A stretch of DNA of 64,000 nt from Nonomuraea aurantiaca (GTDB taxonomy: Bacteria > Actinomycetota > Actinomycetes > Streptosporangiales > Streptosporangiaceae). Below, one piece after another: positions 17,315-25,001 of the stretch. The translations under genes were made by a program, and so were the position numbers. Numbering within the stretch: the stretch's first letter is position 1; each line of letters begins with the position of its first letter. The stretch is from the NCBI RefSeq assembly GCF_020215705.1, contig NZ_JAIWNB010000014.1:124001-188000 (forward strand), written 5' to 3'. The notes beneath the pieces are model-generated. The model saw only the letters and a program-made list of their open reading frames with translations, did not search any database and was not told the origin of the DNA.

Positions 17315-17992
17315 GTGAACCGGTTCCCGAAGGCCCACGTACCTCCGATCATGCACAGGCTTTTGCGCGGCGAACTGCTCATGTTCGGCGGCTTCGCAGT
17401 GGCTGCCACGGTCACGATCCTGCTGGTCCTGCCACCAGGGAGCTCCGCAGGATCCACTCAGTACACGCAGTCGGCCGCCGGTCCCCTCGGGCCGGCGGAC
17501 CGCGACCTGCTAGTCAGAGTACGCCAGGCGGGCCTCTGGGAGATTCCTGTTGGCCAATGGGCCCAGACACGCGCCGAGTCAGCGAGCGTGAAGGAGACCG
17601 GGAGGCACCTGGTCGAAGATCACACGAAGCTGGACGAGGCGACACGCGCGCTCGCCGCGAAACTCGGCGTGCCCATCCCAGACGTGGCCAATGCCGATCA
17701 GCAGAGCTGGATGGCCCAGCTGTCCGCGGAGAAGGGTCCCGCCTTCGACAAGGACTTCGCCAACCTGTTGCGAGCCGCGCACGGCAAGGTCTTCGCCGTC
17801 GTGGCAAACGTGCGGGCGGGGACCCGCAACAGCGAGATCAGGAAGTTCGCCAACACCGCCAACACGGTGGTGCTGAAGCACATGACGCTGCTCGAAGGCA
17901 CTGGCCTGGTCGACTTCGGCGAGCTTCCCGAGCCCCCCACGCCCTCACCGGTTCCACCCGTCGCAACGGCGGTCGATACGAGGAGACAGTAA
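17315..17992 (+). CDS. DUF4142 exported protein
   Basis: The 225-residue protein has an N-terminal membrane segment or signal (GELLMFGGFAVAATVTILLVLP) and a helical DUF4142 domain at about 60-205 (QAGLWEIPVGQWAQTRAES, VKETGRHLVEDHTKLDEAT). A Pro-rich tail follows. DUF4142 is a four-helix ferritin-like fold found in outer and secreted proteins, with unknown function. GTG 17315 and ATG 17351 are both possible starts and neither has a strong ribosome site. The stop overlaps the next start by one base (TAATG), so it is the first gene of the four-gene redox operon. Confidence 0.82.
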   Translation: MNRFPKAHVPPIMHRLLRGELLMFGGFAVAATVTILLVLPPGSSAGSTQYTQSAAGPLGPADRDLLVRVRQAGLWEIPVGQWAQTRAESASVKETGRHLVEDHTKLDEATRALAAKLGVPIPDVANADQQSWMAQLSAEKGPAFDKDFANLLRAAHGKVFAVVANVRAGTRNSEIRKFANTANTVVLKHMTLLEGTGLVDFGELPEPPTPSPVPPVATAVDTRRQ

Positions 17993-19488
17993 TGAGGAGA
18001 TCCAGACGCACGGCCGCGGCCGTGTCCGCCCTGGCCGTGATGGCCAGCGGCCTGGTGTCCGCGGCCGTGATCGGCGTCGGTCCGGCGCTTGCGGACCATT
18101 GCGATCCGGCGCAGCAGAGCAACAACCAGCAGCCGTCTCAATCACCGACGCAACAAAGGCGACAGCAGCAGGCTCCGGACAACCAGGACCAGCAACAGCA
18201 GCAGGACCAGGGTCAGCAACAGAACAACCAGGATCAGCAGCAACAGGACCAGGGGCAGCAGGACCAGCAAGGTCAGCAGCAACAGGACCAGCAGGGCCAG
18301 CAGCAGCAGGACCAGGGGCAGCAACAGCAGCAGGGTCAGCAGCAGCAGCAAGGCGGCGGAGCCCTCTTGGCCGCGCCGACCCCGGAGCCGGGAACGCAGG
18401 ACACCGGTAACGGCCAGGACCAGCAGAACAACAACCAGGACCAGCAGCAGGACCAGCAGGACCAGCAGGACCAGCAAGGTCAGGATCAGCAACAGGACCA
18501 GCAGGGCCAGCAGCAGCAGCAGTTCCGCCGCCGGGGCAACAACAACAACCAGAACCCGACGAAGCGCCCGTCTGCCACCCCCTCCCCCACCGAGAGCGAC
18601 CACGACGAGGGCGAGTGCGCCGACCTCGGCCCGTTCGTCGAGGACTTCGTCGACATCCGCCAGGTCGGCCGCGGCCAGCTCGCCAACCCCCAATTCGGTA
18701 GGAACGGTTCAAGGGGCACCTTCGTCTCCTCCTGCGGGACGAACGGCAACAAGCACAACAACCCCGACAACTTCATCGTCGCTCCGGGCGTGAGCAACGG
18801 CGCTCACCACCTGCACGACTACGTGGGCAACCTGACGACGGACGGGTTCTCGACGGACCAGAGTCTCGCCGCGGGCGGCACCACCTGCCGGTTCGGCGAC
18901 AAGTCGGCCTACTTCTGGCCGGTGCTCCGCGATCGCAAGGTGGACGTCAACACCAGCGACCAGGACGGCAACGTCGGCCAGGTCCTGCGGGCCCGCCAGG
19001 TGACCCTCCAGTTCCGCGGCAACGCCTCGTCCAGGGTGGTCGCGATGCCGAGGTTCCTGAGGATCATCACCGGTGACGCCAAGGCGGCCACGAACGGCGG
19101 GGCGAACGCGAAGGCGGCGTGGACGTGTACCGGCTTCCAGAACCGCATCACTAATAACAAATATCCACTCTGCCCACGCGGCAGCCAGGTTGTCCGTATT
19201 CTAGATTTCCCAAGTTGCTGGGACGGCCAGAACACCGACAGCGCCAACCACCGTACGCACGTGGTGTTCCCGGGACAGGGTGGCGCCTGCCCGCAGGGAA
19301 CCAAGGCCATCCCACAGCTGCGCATGTCCCTCACGTACTCGGTTCCACAGGGGCCGTCCTTCGCCGTGGACGCGTTCCCTGAGCAGAAGCACAATCCGGT
19401 GACCGATCACGCCGACTTCGCCAACGTGATGTCTGACCAGCTCATGAACTTCGTGGTCAGCTGCATCAACCGCGGACGTCGTTGCTGA
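17992..19488 (+). CDS. Secreted DUF1996 protein with a long Gln-rich tract
   Basis: The 498-residue protein has a signal peptide ending near ALA (about residue 35), a Gln/Asn/Asp tract at about 40-178, a Thr/Pro/Ser linker and a DUF1996 domain at about 205-490. The domain carries NGAHHLHDYVGN, the conserved His-rich motif of the family, and several Cys (CADLGPF, SSCGTNG, TTCRFGD, WTCTGF, CPRGS, FPSCWDG) that could form disulfides after export. The ATG is the one overlapping the DUF4142 stop; an in-frame extension to 17311 covers the DUF4142 gene and is not used. DUF1996 domains occur in fungal and bacterial secreted proteins without a known reaction. The glutamine tract is a prion-like composition. 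Confidence 0.88.
   Translation: MRRSRRTAAAVSALAVMASGLVSAAVIGVGPALADHCDPAQQSNNQQPSQSPTQQRRQQQAPDNQDQQQQQDQGQQQNNQDQQQQDQGQQDQQGQQQQDQQGQQQQDQGQQQQQGQQQQQGGGALLAAPTPEPGTQDTGNGQDQQNNNQDQQQDQQDQQDQQGQDQQQDQQGQQQQQFRRRGNNNNQNPTKRPSATPSPTESDHDEGECADLGPFVEDFVDIRQVGRGQLANPQFGRNGSRGTFVSSCGTNGNKHNNPDNFIVAPGVSNGAHHLHDYVGNLTTDGFSTDQSLAAGGTTCRFGDKSAYFWPVLRDRKVDVNTSDQDGNVGQVLRARQVTLQFRGNASSRVVAMPRFLRIITGDAKAATNGGANAKAAWTCTGFQNRITNNKYPLCPRGSQVVRILDFPSCWDGQNTDSANHRTHVVFPGQGGACPQGTKAIPQLRMSLTYSVPQGPSFAVDAFPEQKHNPVTDHADFANVMSDQLMNFVVSCINRGRRC
18110..18525 (+). repeat. CAG-rich coding repeat for the Gln tract
   Basis: About 415 bases are built almost entirely from CAG, CAA, GAC, GGC and AAC codons in short variable periods (QQQQDQ, QDQQGQ, QQDQGQ). 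One interruption occurs at residues near GGALLAAPTPEPGTQD. Repetition in whole codons allows length change without frameshift. The reverse strand of this stretch gives an artefactual poly-leucine frame. Confidence 0.9.
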
Positions 19489-19542
19489 CGTAGATCGGCC
19501 CTCCCGAGTCGCACCCTCAATCGACGACCATGGAGGGAATCG

Positions 19543-20322
19543 ATGCTCCACAGAAGACTGCCCCGGCACGCTCCGAGCAAGCTGGACTCCAGGTATGTCC
19601 GGTTCGGAGTAAGCGCCGTGCTCGCCGCGTTGGTCCTGGCGGGGTTCGCCCTGACCAGGACCGACAGCGGAATCTCCGTGCTCGGCCAAGGGGTGGCTTT
19701 CCTCGAGTTCTACGCGGGCGTGTTCGCCCTGGTGCTGCTGAGCGCGACGGTCGGGCTCGGCCTGCTCACTACCGAACGCGTCTTCCTGTCCCCGTCCAAC
19801 AGGGTCAGGGCACAGCTGGCACACCGGGCCACAGCGATGATCGGGATGGCCTACCTGGTCACGCACATCACGCTCATGGTCAGTCTGGGGCATGCCCCAC
19901 TGGCCGCGACAGTGGTCCCAATTGCCGGTATCTATGTGGGATTCGGCGCTGTAGCCTTCGACATGATGGTGATCATCGTTGTGTCGGGGATGGTCCGAGG
20001 ACGGTTCGCGGTGACGGCCAAGCCATGGATTTGGCGGGCGCTCCACGCCACCGCGTACCTGTCCTGGCCCGTGGCCATCATGCATGGCCTGACCGCGGGC
20101 CGCCCTCCGGCGGCCTGGGTGGCGTGGTCCTACATCGCCTGCCTCGCGGCGGTCGGTGGGGCGCTGCTCGTACGAGTGCTCGCCACCATGCTCAGGCCGG
20201 CTCTCCAGCCGGAATGGGTGAAGACGCCGGAGGTCGACACCTCACCGGTCGAGCGGCCGGTGGACGTCAACGCGCCGGTGAGCCTGGACGCGGCGCGCAG
20301 GAAGTACCGGGAGGCGGGATGA
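19543..20322 (+). CDS. Ferric-reductase-like transmembrane b-haem protein
   Basis: The 259-residue protein has about six membrane segments. Two of them carry paired His at the spacing used for stacked b haems: His94 and His108 (AHRATAMIGMAYLVTHITLM), and His168 and His181 (LHATAYLSWPVAIMHG). There is no flavin or NADH domain, so it needs an electron donor, and the next gene encodes one. The start has GGAGGG in front. It follows the DUF1996 gene by 54 bases. It probably passes electrons across the membrane to an outside acceptor such as a metal or the exported partner proteins. Confidence 0.85.
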   Translation: MLHRRLPRHAPSKLDSRYVRFGVSAVLAALVLAGFALTRTDSGISVLGQGVAFLEFYAGVFALVLLSATVGLGLLTTERVFLSPSNRVRAQLAHRATAMIGMAYLVTHITLMVSLGHAPLAATVVPIAGIYVGFGAVAFDMMVIIVVSGMVRGRFAVTAKPWIWRALHATAYLSWPVAIMHGLTAGRPPAAWVAWSYIACLAAVGGALLVRVLATMLRPALQPEWVKTPEVDTSPVERPVDVNAPVSLDAARRKYREAG

Positions 20323-20353
20323 GACCGCACAGGAATGCCCAGGAGGCGCCAGA

Positions 20354-21853
20354 GTGATCCCGCATAGAGTCCCACGCGTGTTACGCGTGGGCCCGGCCCG
20401 GCTGACCGCCGGGCTGGAGCACACGAGGCGGATCGATCTGCCGGCGCACCGGACGCTTCATGGCGAGCCGGTGTTGCGCGATATCGAGACCCTGATCGCC
20501 CAGGTGAACGAGGTCGACATGCGCGGCCGAGGCGGAGCGGCGTTCCCCGTCGGCCGCAAGCTGCGCGCCGTCGCCGACGCCGCCGGGGCCCGCGAGAGTG
20601 TCGTGCTGGTCAACGGCTCGGAGGGCGAGCCGGCCAGCTTCAAGGACACCATGATGCTCATCCGCAACCCGCACCTCGTGCTCGACGGAGCGGTTCTCGC
20701 CGCCGAGGCCCTGCACGCGCGCGAGGTCGTCGTGGCGATCGGGTCCGGCGGCGAGGTGGCCGAGTCGTCGGTCTCCGCGGCCGTGGCCGAGCGGCGCGCC
20801 GCCAATGTGGCGGGCGGCCAGGAGAGCCACGTACGGATCCGGGTGGTCGGCCTGGAGGAGCGGTTCATCTCGGGCGAGGGCGGCGCGCTGGTGCGCGGCG
20901 TCAACGGCGACCTGGCCATCCCCAACGGCCGCAAGAAGCGCGCCGCCGAGAGCGGCGTGGACGGCCTGCCCACACTGCTGTCGAACACGGAGACCTTCGC
21001 CCAGCTCGCCCTGCTCGCCGAGTTCGGCCCCGAAGGCTACGCCGAGTACGGCACCGCCAAGGAGCCCGGCACCGTCCTGCTCAGCGTGAGCGGCGGCGCC
21101 ACCAACCCCGCCGTCGTGGAGGCGCCCACGGGCACCCCGCTGATCGACGTCCTCGACCTGTGCGAGGCGGAGATCGGCGACGGCGTCCTCATGGGCGGCT
21201 ACCACGGCGCCTGGATGAGCTACGAGAACGCCCTCTCCGCGGTGATCTCGCGCGAAGGCATGAAGGCGATGGGCAGCGAGCTGGGAGCCGGGATCATCGT
21301 CCCGCTCGGCGACTCGACCTGCCCACTCGGCGAGACCACCCGGGTGGCGGCCTACCTCGCCGCCCAGTCCTCGGGCCAGTGCGGTCCGTGCCGCCTCGGG
21401 CTGCCCGACGTGGCGCGGGCACTGCTCGCGCTGGCCGAGGGCACCGGGTCCACGGACGCGGTACGCCGCACCGTACGGGCCGTCGAGCGGAGAGGCGCCT
21501 GCTTCCACCCCGACGGCACCGCCAGGTTCGTCCTCTCCTCCCTGGACGCCTTCGAGAGCGACATCGCGCTTCACCTGGAGTACGGCTCCTGCGGCCGGCC
21601 GGTCCGCGGCGTGCTGCCCCTCCCGGAGCACGAGGACGAGCCCGAGTACCGCCTGGACGTGGACTGGACCCGTTGCGAGGGCCACGGCCTGTGCGCGCAC
21701 CTGCTGCCGGAATTCGTGGAACTGGACGAATACGGCTTCCCGTCCTTCAAGACCGTGCCGGGCTGGATGGCGAAGGAGGCGCGTCGGGCCGTCGACATGT
21801 GCCCCGCGCTGGCCCTGCGCCTCAACGAGTCCATAGCGGTACGGGCGGGTTAA
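20354..21853 (+). CDS. NuoF-like NADH-binding protein fused to a 3Fe-4S-type ferredoxin
   Basis: The 499-residue protein starts at GTG 20354 behind AGGAGGC. RGRGGAAFP (57-65) and NGSEGEPASFKDTMM form the NADH/FMN site of the complex I 51-kDa family, followed by an SLBB-like region. The N3 cluster site reads SSGQCGPCR with Cys343, Cys346 and a distant Cys383; the first of the four usual Cys is Ser. From about 430 a ferredoxin-like domain has CEGHGLC and a later CPALAL, a three-Cys pattern typical of 3Fe-4S ferredoxins. It is the last gene of the operon and the likely NADH-side donor for the haem protein. Confidence 0.88.
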   Translation: MIPHRVPRVLRVGPARLTAGLEHTRRIDLPAHRTLHGEPVLRDIETLIAQVNEVDMRGRGGAAFPVGRKLRAVADAAGARESVVLVNGSEGEPASFKDTMMLIRNPHLVLDGAVLAAEALHAREVVVAIGSGGEVAESSVSAAVAERRAANVAGGQESHVRIRVVGLEERFISGEGGALVRGVNGDLAIPNGRKKRAAESGVDGLPTLLSNTETFAQLALLAEFGPEGYAEYGTAKEPGTVLLSVSGGATNPAVVEAPTGTPLIDVLDLCEAEIGDGVLMGGYHGAWMSYENALSAVISREGMKAMGSELGAGIIVPLGDSTCPLGETTRVAAYLAAQSSGQCGPCRLGLPDVARALLALAEGTGSTDAVRRTVRAVERRGACFHPDGTARFVLSSLDAFESDIALHLEYGSCGRPVRGVLPLPEHEDEPEYRLDVDWTRCEGHGLCAHLLPEFVELDEYGFPSFKTVPGWMAKEARRAVDMCPALALRLNESIAVRAG

Positions 21854-21856
21854 TCC

Positions 21857-21898
21857 CCCGGTCCGTCCGCCTGAGCGCGCTCAGGCGGACGGACCGGG
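21857..21898 (+). terminator. Strong hairpin terminating the redox operon
   Basis: The two 21-base halves are exact reverse complements centred on GAGCGCGCTC, giving a very stable GC-rich stem that begins three bases after the TAA. There is no T-run. Such stems are common actinobacterial 3' ends and would block read-through into the flavoenzyme gene. Confidence 0.75.
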
Positions 21899-21964
21899 CG
21901 CCCCTCCCGCACCCTGACCGGGCTCCCCTGGTTATGCATTTGTGACCAACCCGGCGGCTTCCAG

Positions 21965-22008
21965 GGTCGTCTCACCGATCGGTTCACCACGATCACCAGG
22001 AGACGACC
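21965..22008 (+). promoter_or_regulatory. Inverted repeat enclosing the flavoenzyme ribosome site
   Basis: GGTCGTCTC (21965-21973) and GAGACGACC (22000-22008) are perfect 9-base complements. The second arm overlaps the AGGAGA ribosome site and ends at the ATG. In the transcript the stem would hide the ribosome site, a possible translational switch. Confidence 0.4.
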
Positions 22009-23445
22009 ATGGACCGCCGCGACTTCCTCCGCGCCGCCACGCTGGCACCGGTACTGGGCTTGGTCTCCGTACCGCCCGCGCTCGCCTCCTCCGCCCCCGA
22101 CTGGCCGGGGTTACGCCGCCGCCTCACCGGCAAGCTGGTCCTGCCGGCCGACGCGGGGTACGGCGCGGCGCGACGGCTGTTCAATCCCGCCTTCGACGGC
22201 ATCAGGCCGGGCGGCGTCGCCTACTGCGCGACCCCCGCGGACGTCTCCGCGTGCCTGTCCTTCGTCCGCGCGAACCGCCTGCCCGTCACCGCCCGCTCGG
22301 GCGGCCACTCCTACGCGGGCTGGTCCACCGGCACCGGCCTGGTGATCGACGTCTCCCGGATGAACTCCGTCAGCTACGCGGCCGGCCGCGCCACCGTGGG
22401 CGCCGGGGCCAAGCTGGTCGACGTCTACGACAAGCTGGCCCGCCACGGCGTGAGCATCCCCGCCGGTTCGTGCCCCACGGTCGGGGTGAGCGGCCTGGCG
22501 CTGGGCGGCGGGATCGGCGTGGTCTCCAGGAAGTATGGGCTGACCTGCGACACGCTCGAGTCCGTACGGATCGTCACGGCCGACGGCCGCCTCCTGACCT
22601 GCGACGCCGACCACCACCCCGACCTCTACTGGGCGTGCAGGGGCGGCGGCGGCGGGAACTTCGGCGTGGCCGTGTCCTTCACCTTCCGCACCCACCAGAC
22701 CCGCGACACCACCGTGTTCTTCCTGCACTGGCCGTGGGCCAAGGCCGAGGCGGCGGTCAAGGCCTGGCAGTCCTGGGCGCCCACCGCGCCGGACGAGCTG
22801 TGGTCCACGCTGCACCTGACCCGGAACAACGGGCTGGACGTGCAGATCGGCGGCACGTACCTGGGCGGGAAGGCGGCGCTCGACCGCCTCCTGGCACCGC
22901 TCGTCGCCGGGATCGGCCGCCCCTCCTCCCGCTACGCCTCCACGACGTCCTACGGACACGCCATGATGGTCATGGCGGGCTGCTCGTCGCTCTCGGTCGC
23001 ACAGTGCCACCTTCCGGGCCAGACCGCCGCGGGCCGCCTCAGCCGGGACACCTTCGCGGCCAAGTCGCACCTGGCCTACCAGAAGCTGTCGGCGGCCGGG
23101 GTCAGGGCGCTGGTCGCCGGGGCGGCCCAGGCTGGGGAGCACACCGTGCAACTGGACGCGCTGGGTGGCGCGGTCGCCCGCGTCCGCCCGGACGCCACCG
23201 CCTTCCCGCACCGGGCGGCGTTGTTCGGCGTCCAGTACTACTCGAAGGGCACCGGCCGGGCCTGGCTGCGCGGCATCCACGGCGACATGCGTGCGCATCT
23301 GGGCGATCACGCGTACGTGAACTACATCGACCCGGACCTGACCGACTGGCGGAGCGCCTACTACGGAGCCAACGCGCCGCGCCTGGCCGCCGTGAAGGCC
23401 GCCTACGATCCCGGCCGGGTCTTCCACCTGCCCCAAGGTGTCTAA
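22009..23445 (+). CDS. Tat-exported berberine-bridge-type FAD oxidase
   Basis: The 478-residue protein begins MDRRDFLRAATLAP, a twin-arginine signal ending near ALA-SS. The FAD-binding PCMH domain has SGGHSYAGW with His100 and AGSCPTVGVSGLALGGGIG with Cys155. These are the two residues that carry FAD covalently in BBE-like enzymes. The C-terminal BBE segment reads YVNYIDPDLTDW, then YYGANAPRLAAVK and YDPGRVFHLPQ. It should be a folded, exported flavin oxidase; the substrate (sugar, alcohol or natural product) is not evident. It sits just after the redox operon but behind a strong terminator. Confidence 0.92.
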   Translation: MDRRDFLRAATLAPVLGLVSVPPALASSAPDWPGLRRRLTGKLVLPADAGYGAARRLFNPAFDGIRPGGVAYCATPADVSACLSFVRANRLPVTARSGGHSYAGWSTGTGLVIDVSRMNSVSYAAGRATVGAGAKLVDVYDKLARHGVSIPAGSCPTVGVSGLALGGGIGVVSRKYGLTCDTLESVRIVTADGRLLTCDADHHPDLYWACRGGGGGNFGVAVSFTFRTHQTRDTTVFFLHWPWAKAEAAVKAWQSWAPTAPDELWSTLHLTRNNGLDVQIGGTYLGGKAALDRLLAPLVAGIGRPSSRYASTTSYGHAMMVMAGCSSLSVAQCHLPGQTAAGRLSRDTFAAKSHLAYQKLSAAGVRALVAGAAQAGEHTVQLDALGGAVARVRPDATAFPHRAALFGVQYYSKGTGRAWLRGIHGDMRAHLGDHAYVNYIDPDLTDWRSAYYGANAPRLAAVKAAYDPGRVFHLPQGV

Positions 23446-23487
23446 ATCGGTCGCCGGACCGGGCCGTGAGCTGGGAAGATCAGTGAC

Positions 23488-24117
23488 ATGCGCAACTGGC
23501 CGCTCTTCGGGCTCTCCGTGACCACCCCGCGTCTCGAACTCCGCGTGCCGTCGCTCGCGGACCTCGACGAGCTCGGTGATCGAGCGGCCGAGGGCGTGCA
23601 CGAGCCGGGCTACATGCCGTTCCTGTTCCCGTGGTCCGACGCCGAGCCGCAGGAGCGGGCCAAGGCCACCGTCCGCTACCACTTCCGTACCTGGGCCGAG
23701 TTCAGCAGGGAGAAGTGGACGCTGGAGTTCGCGGTGGTCTCCGAGGGGCGGGTGGTCGGCGTGCAGGCGCTGATGGCCTCCGACTTCCTGGTCACCCGGG
23801 AGGTCGGGACGGGCTCGTGGCTCGGCAAACGCTTCCAGGGCAGGGGCATCGGCAGGGAGATGCGCGCGGCGGTGCTCCACCTGGCCTTCGAGGGTCTGGG
23901 CGCGGAGTACGCGACGACGGAGGCGTTCCACGACAACCACGCCTCACTCGCGGTGACGCGCCGCCTCGGCTACCACGAGGACGGCATCATCCTGCACAAC
24001 CGAAAGGGCACGGTGGCGACGGGCCGCCGCTTCCGCCTGCCCCGTACCGACTGGAAACCGATGGACGGCATCGACATCCACAACCTGGACCCCTGCCTCC
24101 CCCTCTTCGGCCTCTAG
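23488..24117 (+). CDS. GNAT-family N-acetyltransferase (RimJ/RimL type)
   Basis: The 209-residue protein has the RimJ/RimL start TTPRLELRVPSLADLDEL. The acetyl-CoA loop is WLGKRFQGRGIGREMRAAV (about 111-129), followed by NHASLAVTRRLGYHEDG, the Asn and Tyr segment of the fold. The acceptor may be a protein N terminus or a small amine. It follows the flavoenzyme gene by about 40 bases and may share its message. Confidence 0.88.
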   Translation: MRNWPLFGLSVTTPRLELRVPSLADLDELGDRAAEGVHEPGYMPFLFPWSDAEPQERAKATVRYHFRTWAEFSREKWTLEFAVVSEGRVVGVQALMASDFLVTREVGTGSWLGKRFQGRGIGREMRAAVLHLAFEGLGAEYATTEAFHDNHASLAVTRRLGYHEDGIILHNRKGTVATGRRFRLPRTDWKPMDGIDIHNLDPCLPLFGL

Positions 24118-24440
24118 CACGACGCCCGCGGGCCCCTTTCGTCCTCTCCCTCGGAAGGACCCATGGGGCGGACCGCCTTCTTCCCCGCCTCCGAAGGCTG
24201 CGTCCCTCCCGAGAGGCCCAGCCACCACTCCTCGCCACGGAAGAGGGCGTCCGTCCATAGGACCTCTGCCACAACAGGCCCTCCCCTTGCCCGCCCCCGA
24301 AAGGGGACCCCAAAGAGCCCAGCCACCACGGACCGCCTTCTTCCCCTCCCCCAGAGGGGGTATCTCCCAAAGGAACCCCAGCCACCACGGACCGTCACAG
24401 GGACCGAGACGGGTCGGAGAGGCTGACAGGGCCTTTAAAG
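24118..24440 (+). repeat. Degenerate tandem repeat after the GNAT gene
   Basis: The interval from the GNAT stop contains recurring blocks: GGACCGCCTTCTTCCCC at about 24171 and 24333, CCCAGCCACCAC at three places, and related CTCCCxxAGAGG blocks. The period is roughly 70 bases with many substitutions. No gene is supported. The layout resembles the other GC-rich intergenic arrays in this window but the sequence differs. Confidence 0.65.
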
Positions 24441-24492
24441 TGACTGGTCGACCGCAGGCCATCAAGCAAGCGACCCGAATGAGAGGCCAACG

Positions 24493-24864
24493 ATGACTCG
24501 CCAGGCAGTGTGGGCGGTGGTGACGAACATGTACGACGCCTACGCCAGAGGCGACAGGGCCGGCATCGACCGCCTGCTGCACCCCGAGGCCACGATCTTC
24601 GACTCCGAGGCGCCCGACCTGATCACCAGCAGAACCCAGCTGGACAAGGTGCGCGACGCCCGCCCGGCCGACGGTCCCAAGGAGACGGGGGTGACGCCGT
24701 ACGACGAGGTCGTGGACGTCTGGGGCGACACCGCACTGGCCCGCTACCTCCTGCGCGTCGACTACGAAACAGGCAAGCCCGAGATCGTACGAACCACGAC
24801 CGTGCTGCGACGCTTCGCCAGCGGCGAATGGCTCATCGTGCACGTCCATGAGAACACCCGCTGA
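24493..24864 (+). CDS. SnoaL-like / NTF2-fold protein
   Basis: The 123-residue protein has the layout of SnoaL_3-type NTF2-like proteins: an N-terminal helix pair (VTNMYDAYARGDRAGIDRLL then HPEATIFDSE), and late beta strands with RTTTVLRRFASGEWLIVHVH. A His and Asp line the expected pocket but no reaction can be assigned. ATG 24493 is preceded by GAGAGGCCAACG. It stands alone between a repeat array and the MFS operon. Confidence 0.8.
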   Translation: MTRQAVWAVVTNMYDAYARGDRAGIDRLLHPEATIFDSEAPDLITSRTQLDKVRDARPADGPKETGVTPYDEVVDVWGDTALARYLLRVDYETGKPEIVRTTTVLRRFASGEWLIVHVHENTR

Positions 24865-24875
24865 CCTGCACGTAT

Positions 24876-24889
24876 CCTGAAATATCAGG
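24876..24889. promoter_or_regulatory. Small palindrome upstream of the MFS operon
   Basis: CCTGA-AATA-TCAGG lies about 115 bases before the MFS start, in an AT-rich patch. It could be an operator of the operon, perhaps for its own PucR protein. This rests on position only. Confidence 0.25.
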
Positions 24890-25001
24890 GCAAGGTGCAC
24901 AAGGCGGCAGGCCAGGCATGGGCGCCGTGCACACAGGGAGGAAAAGGGGCGGTCCTAGGGTGCGCCATATCCCAGCAGCGCCCCTGCTCCGAGGAGTACC
25001 C

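Noticed and set aside
18142..18693. Poly-leucine 183-codon frame on the minus strand
   Set aside because: It is the reverse reading of the CAG-rich Gln tract (CTG repeats) and has no other support.
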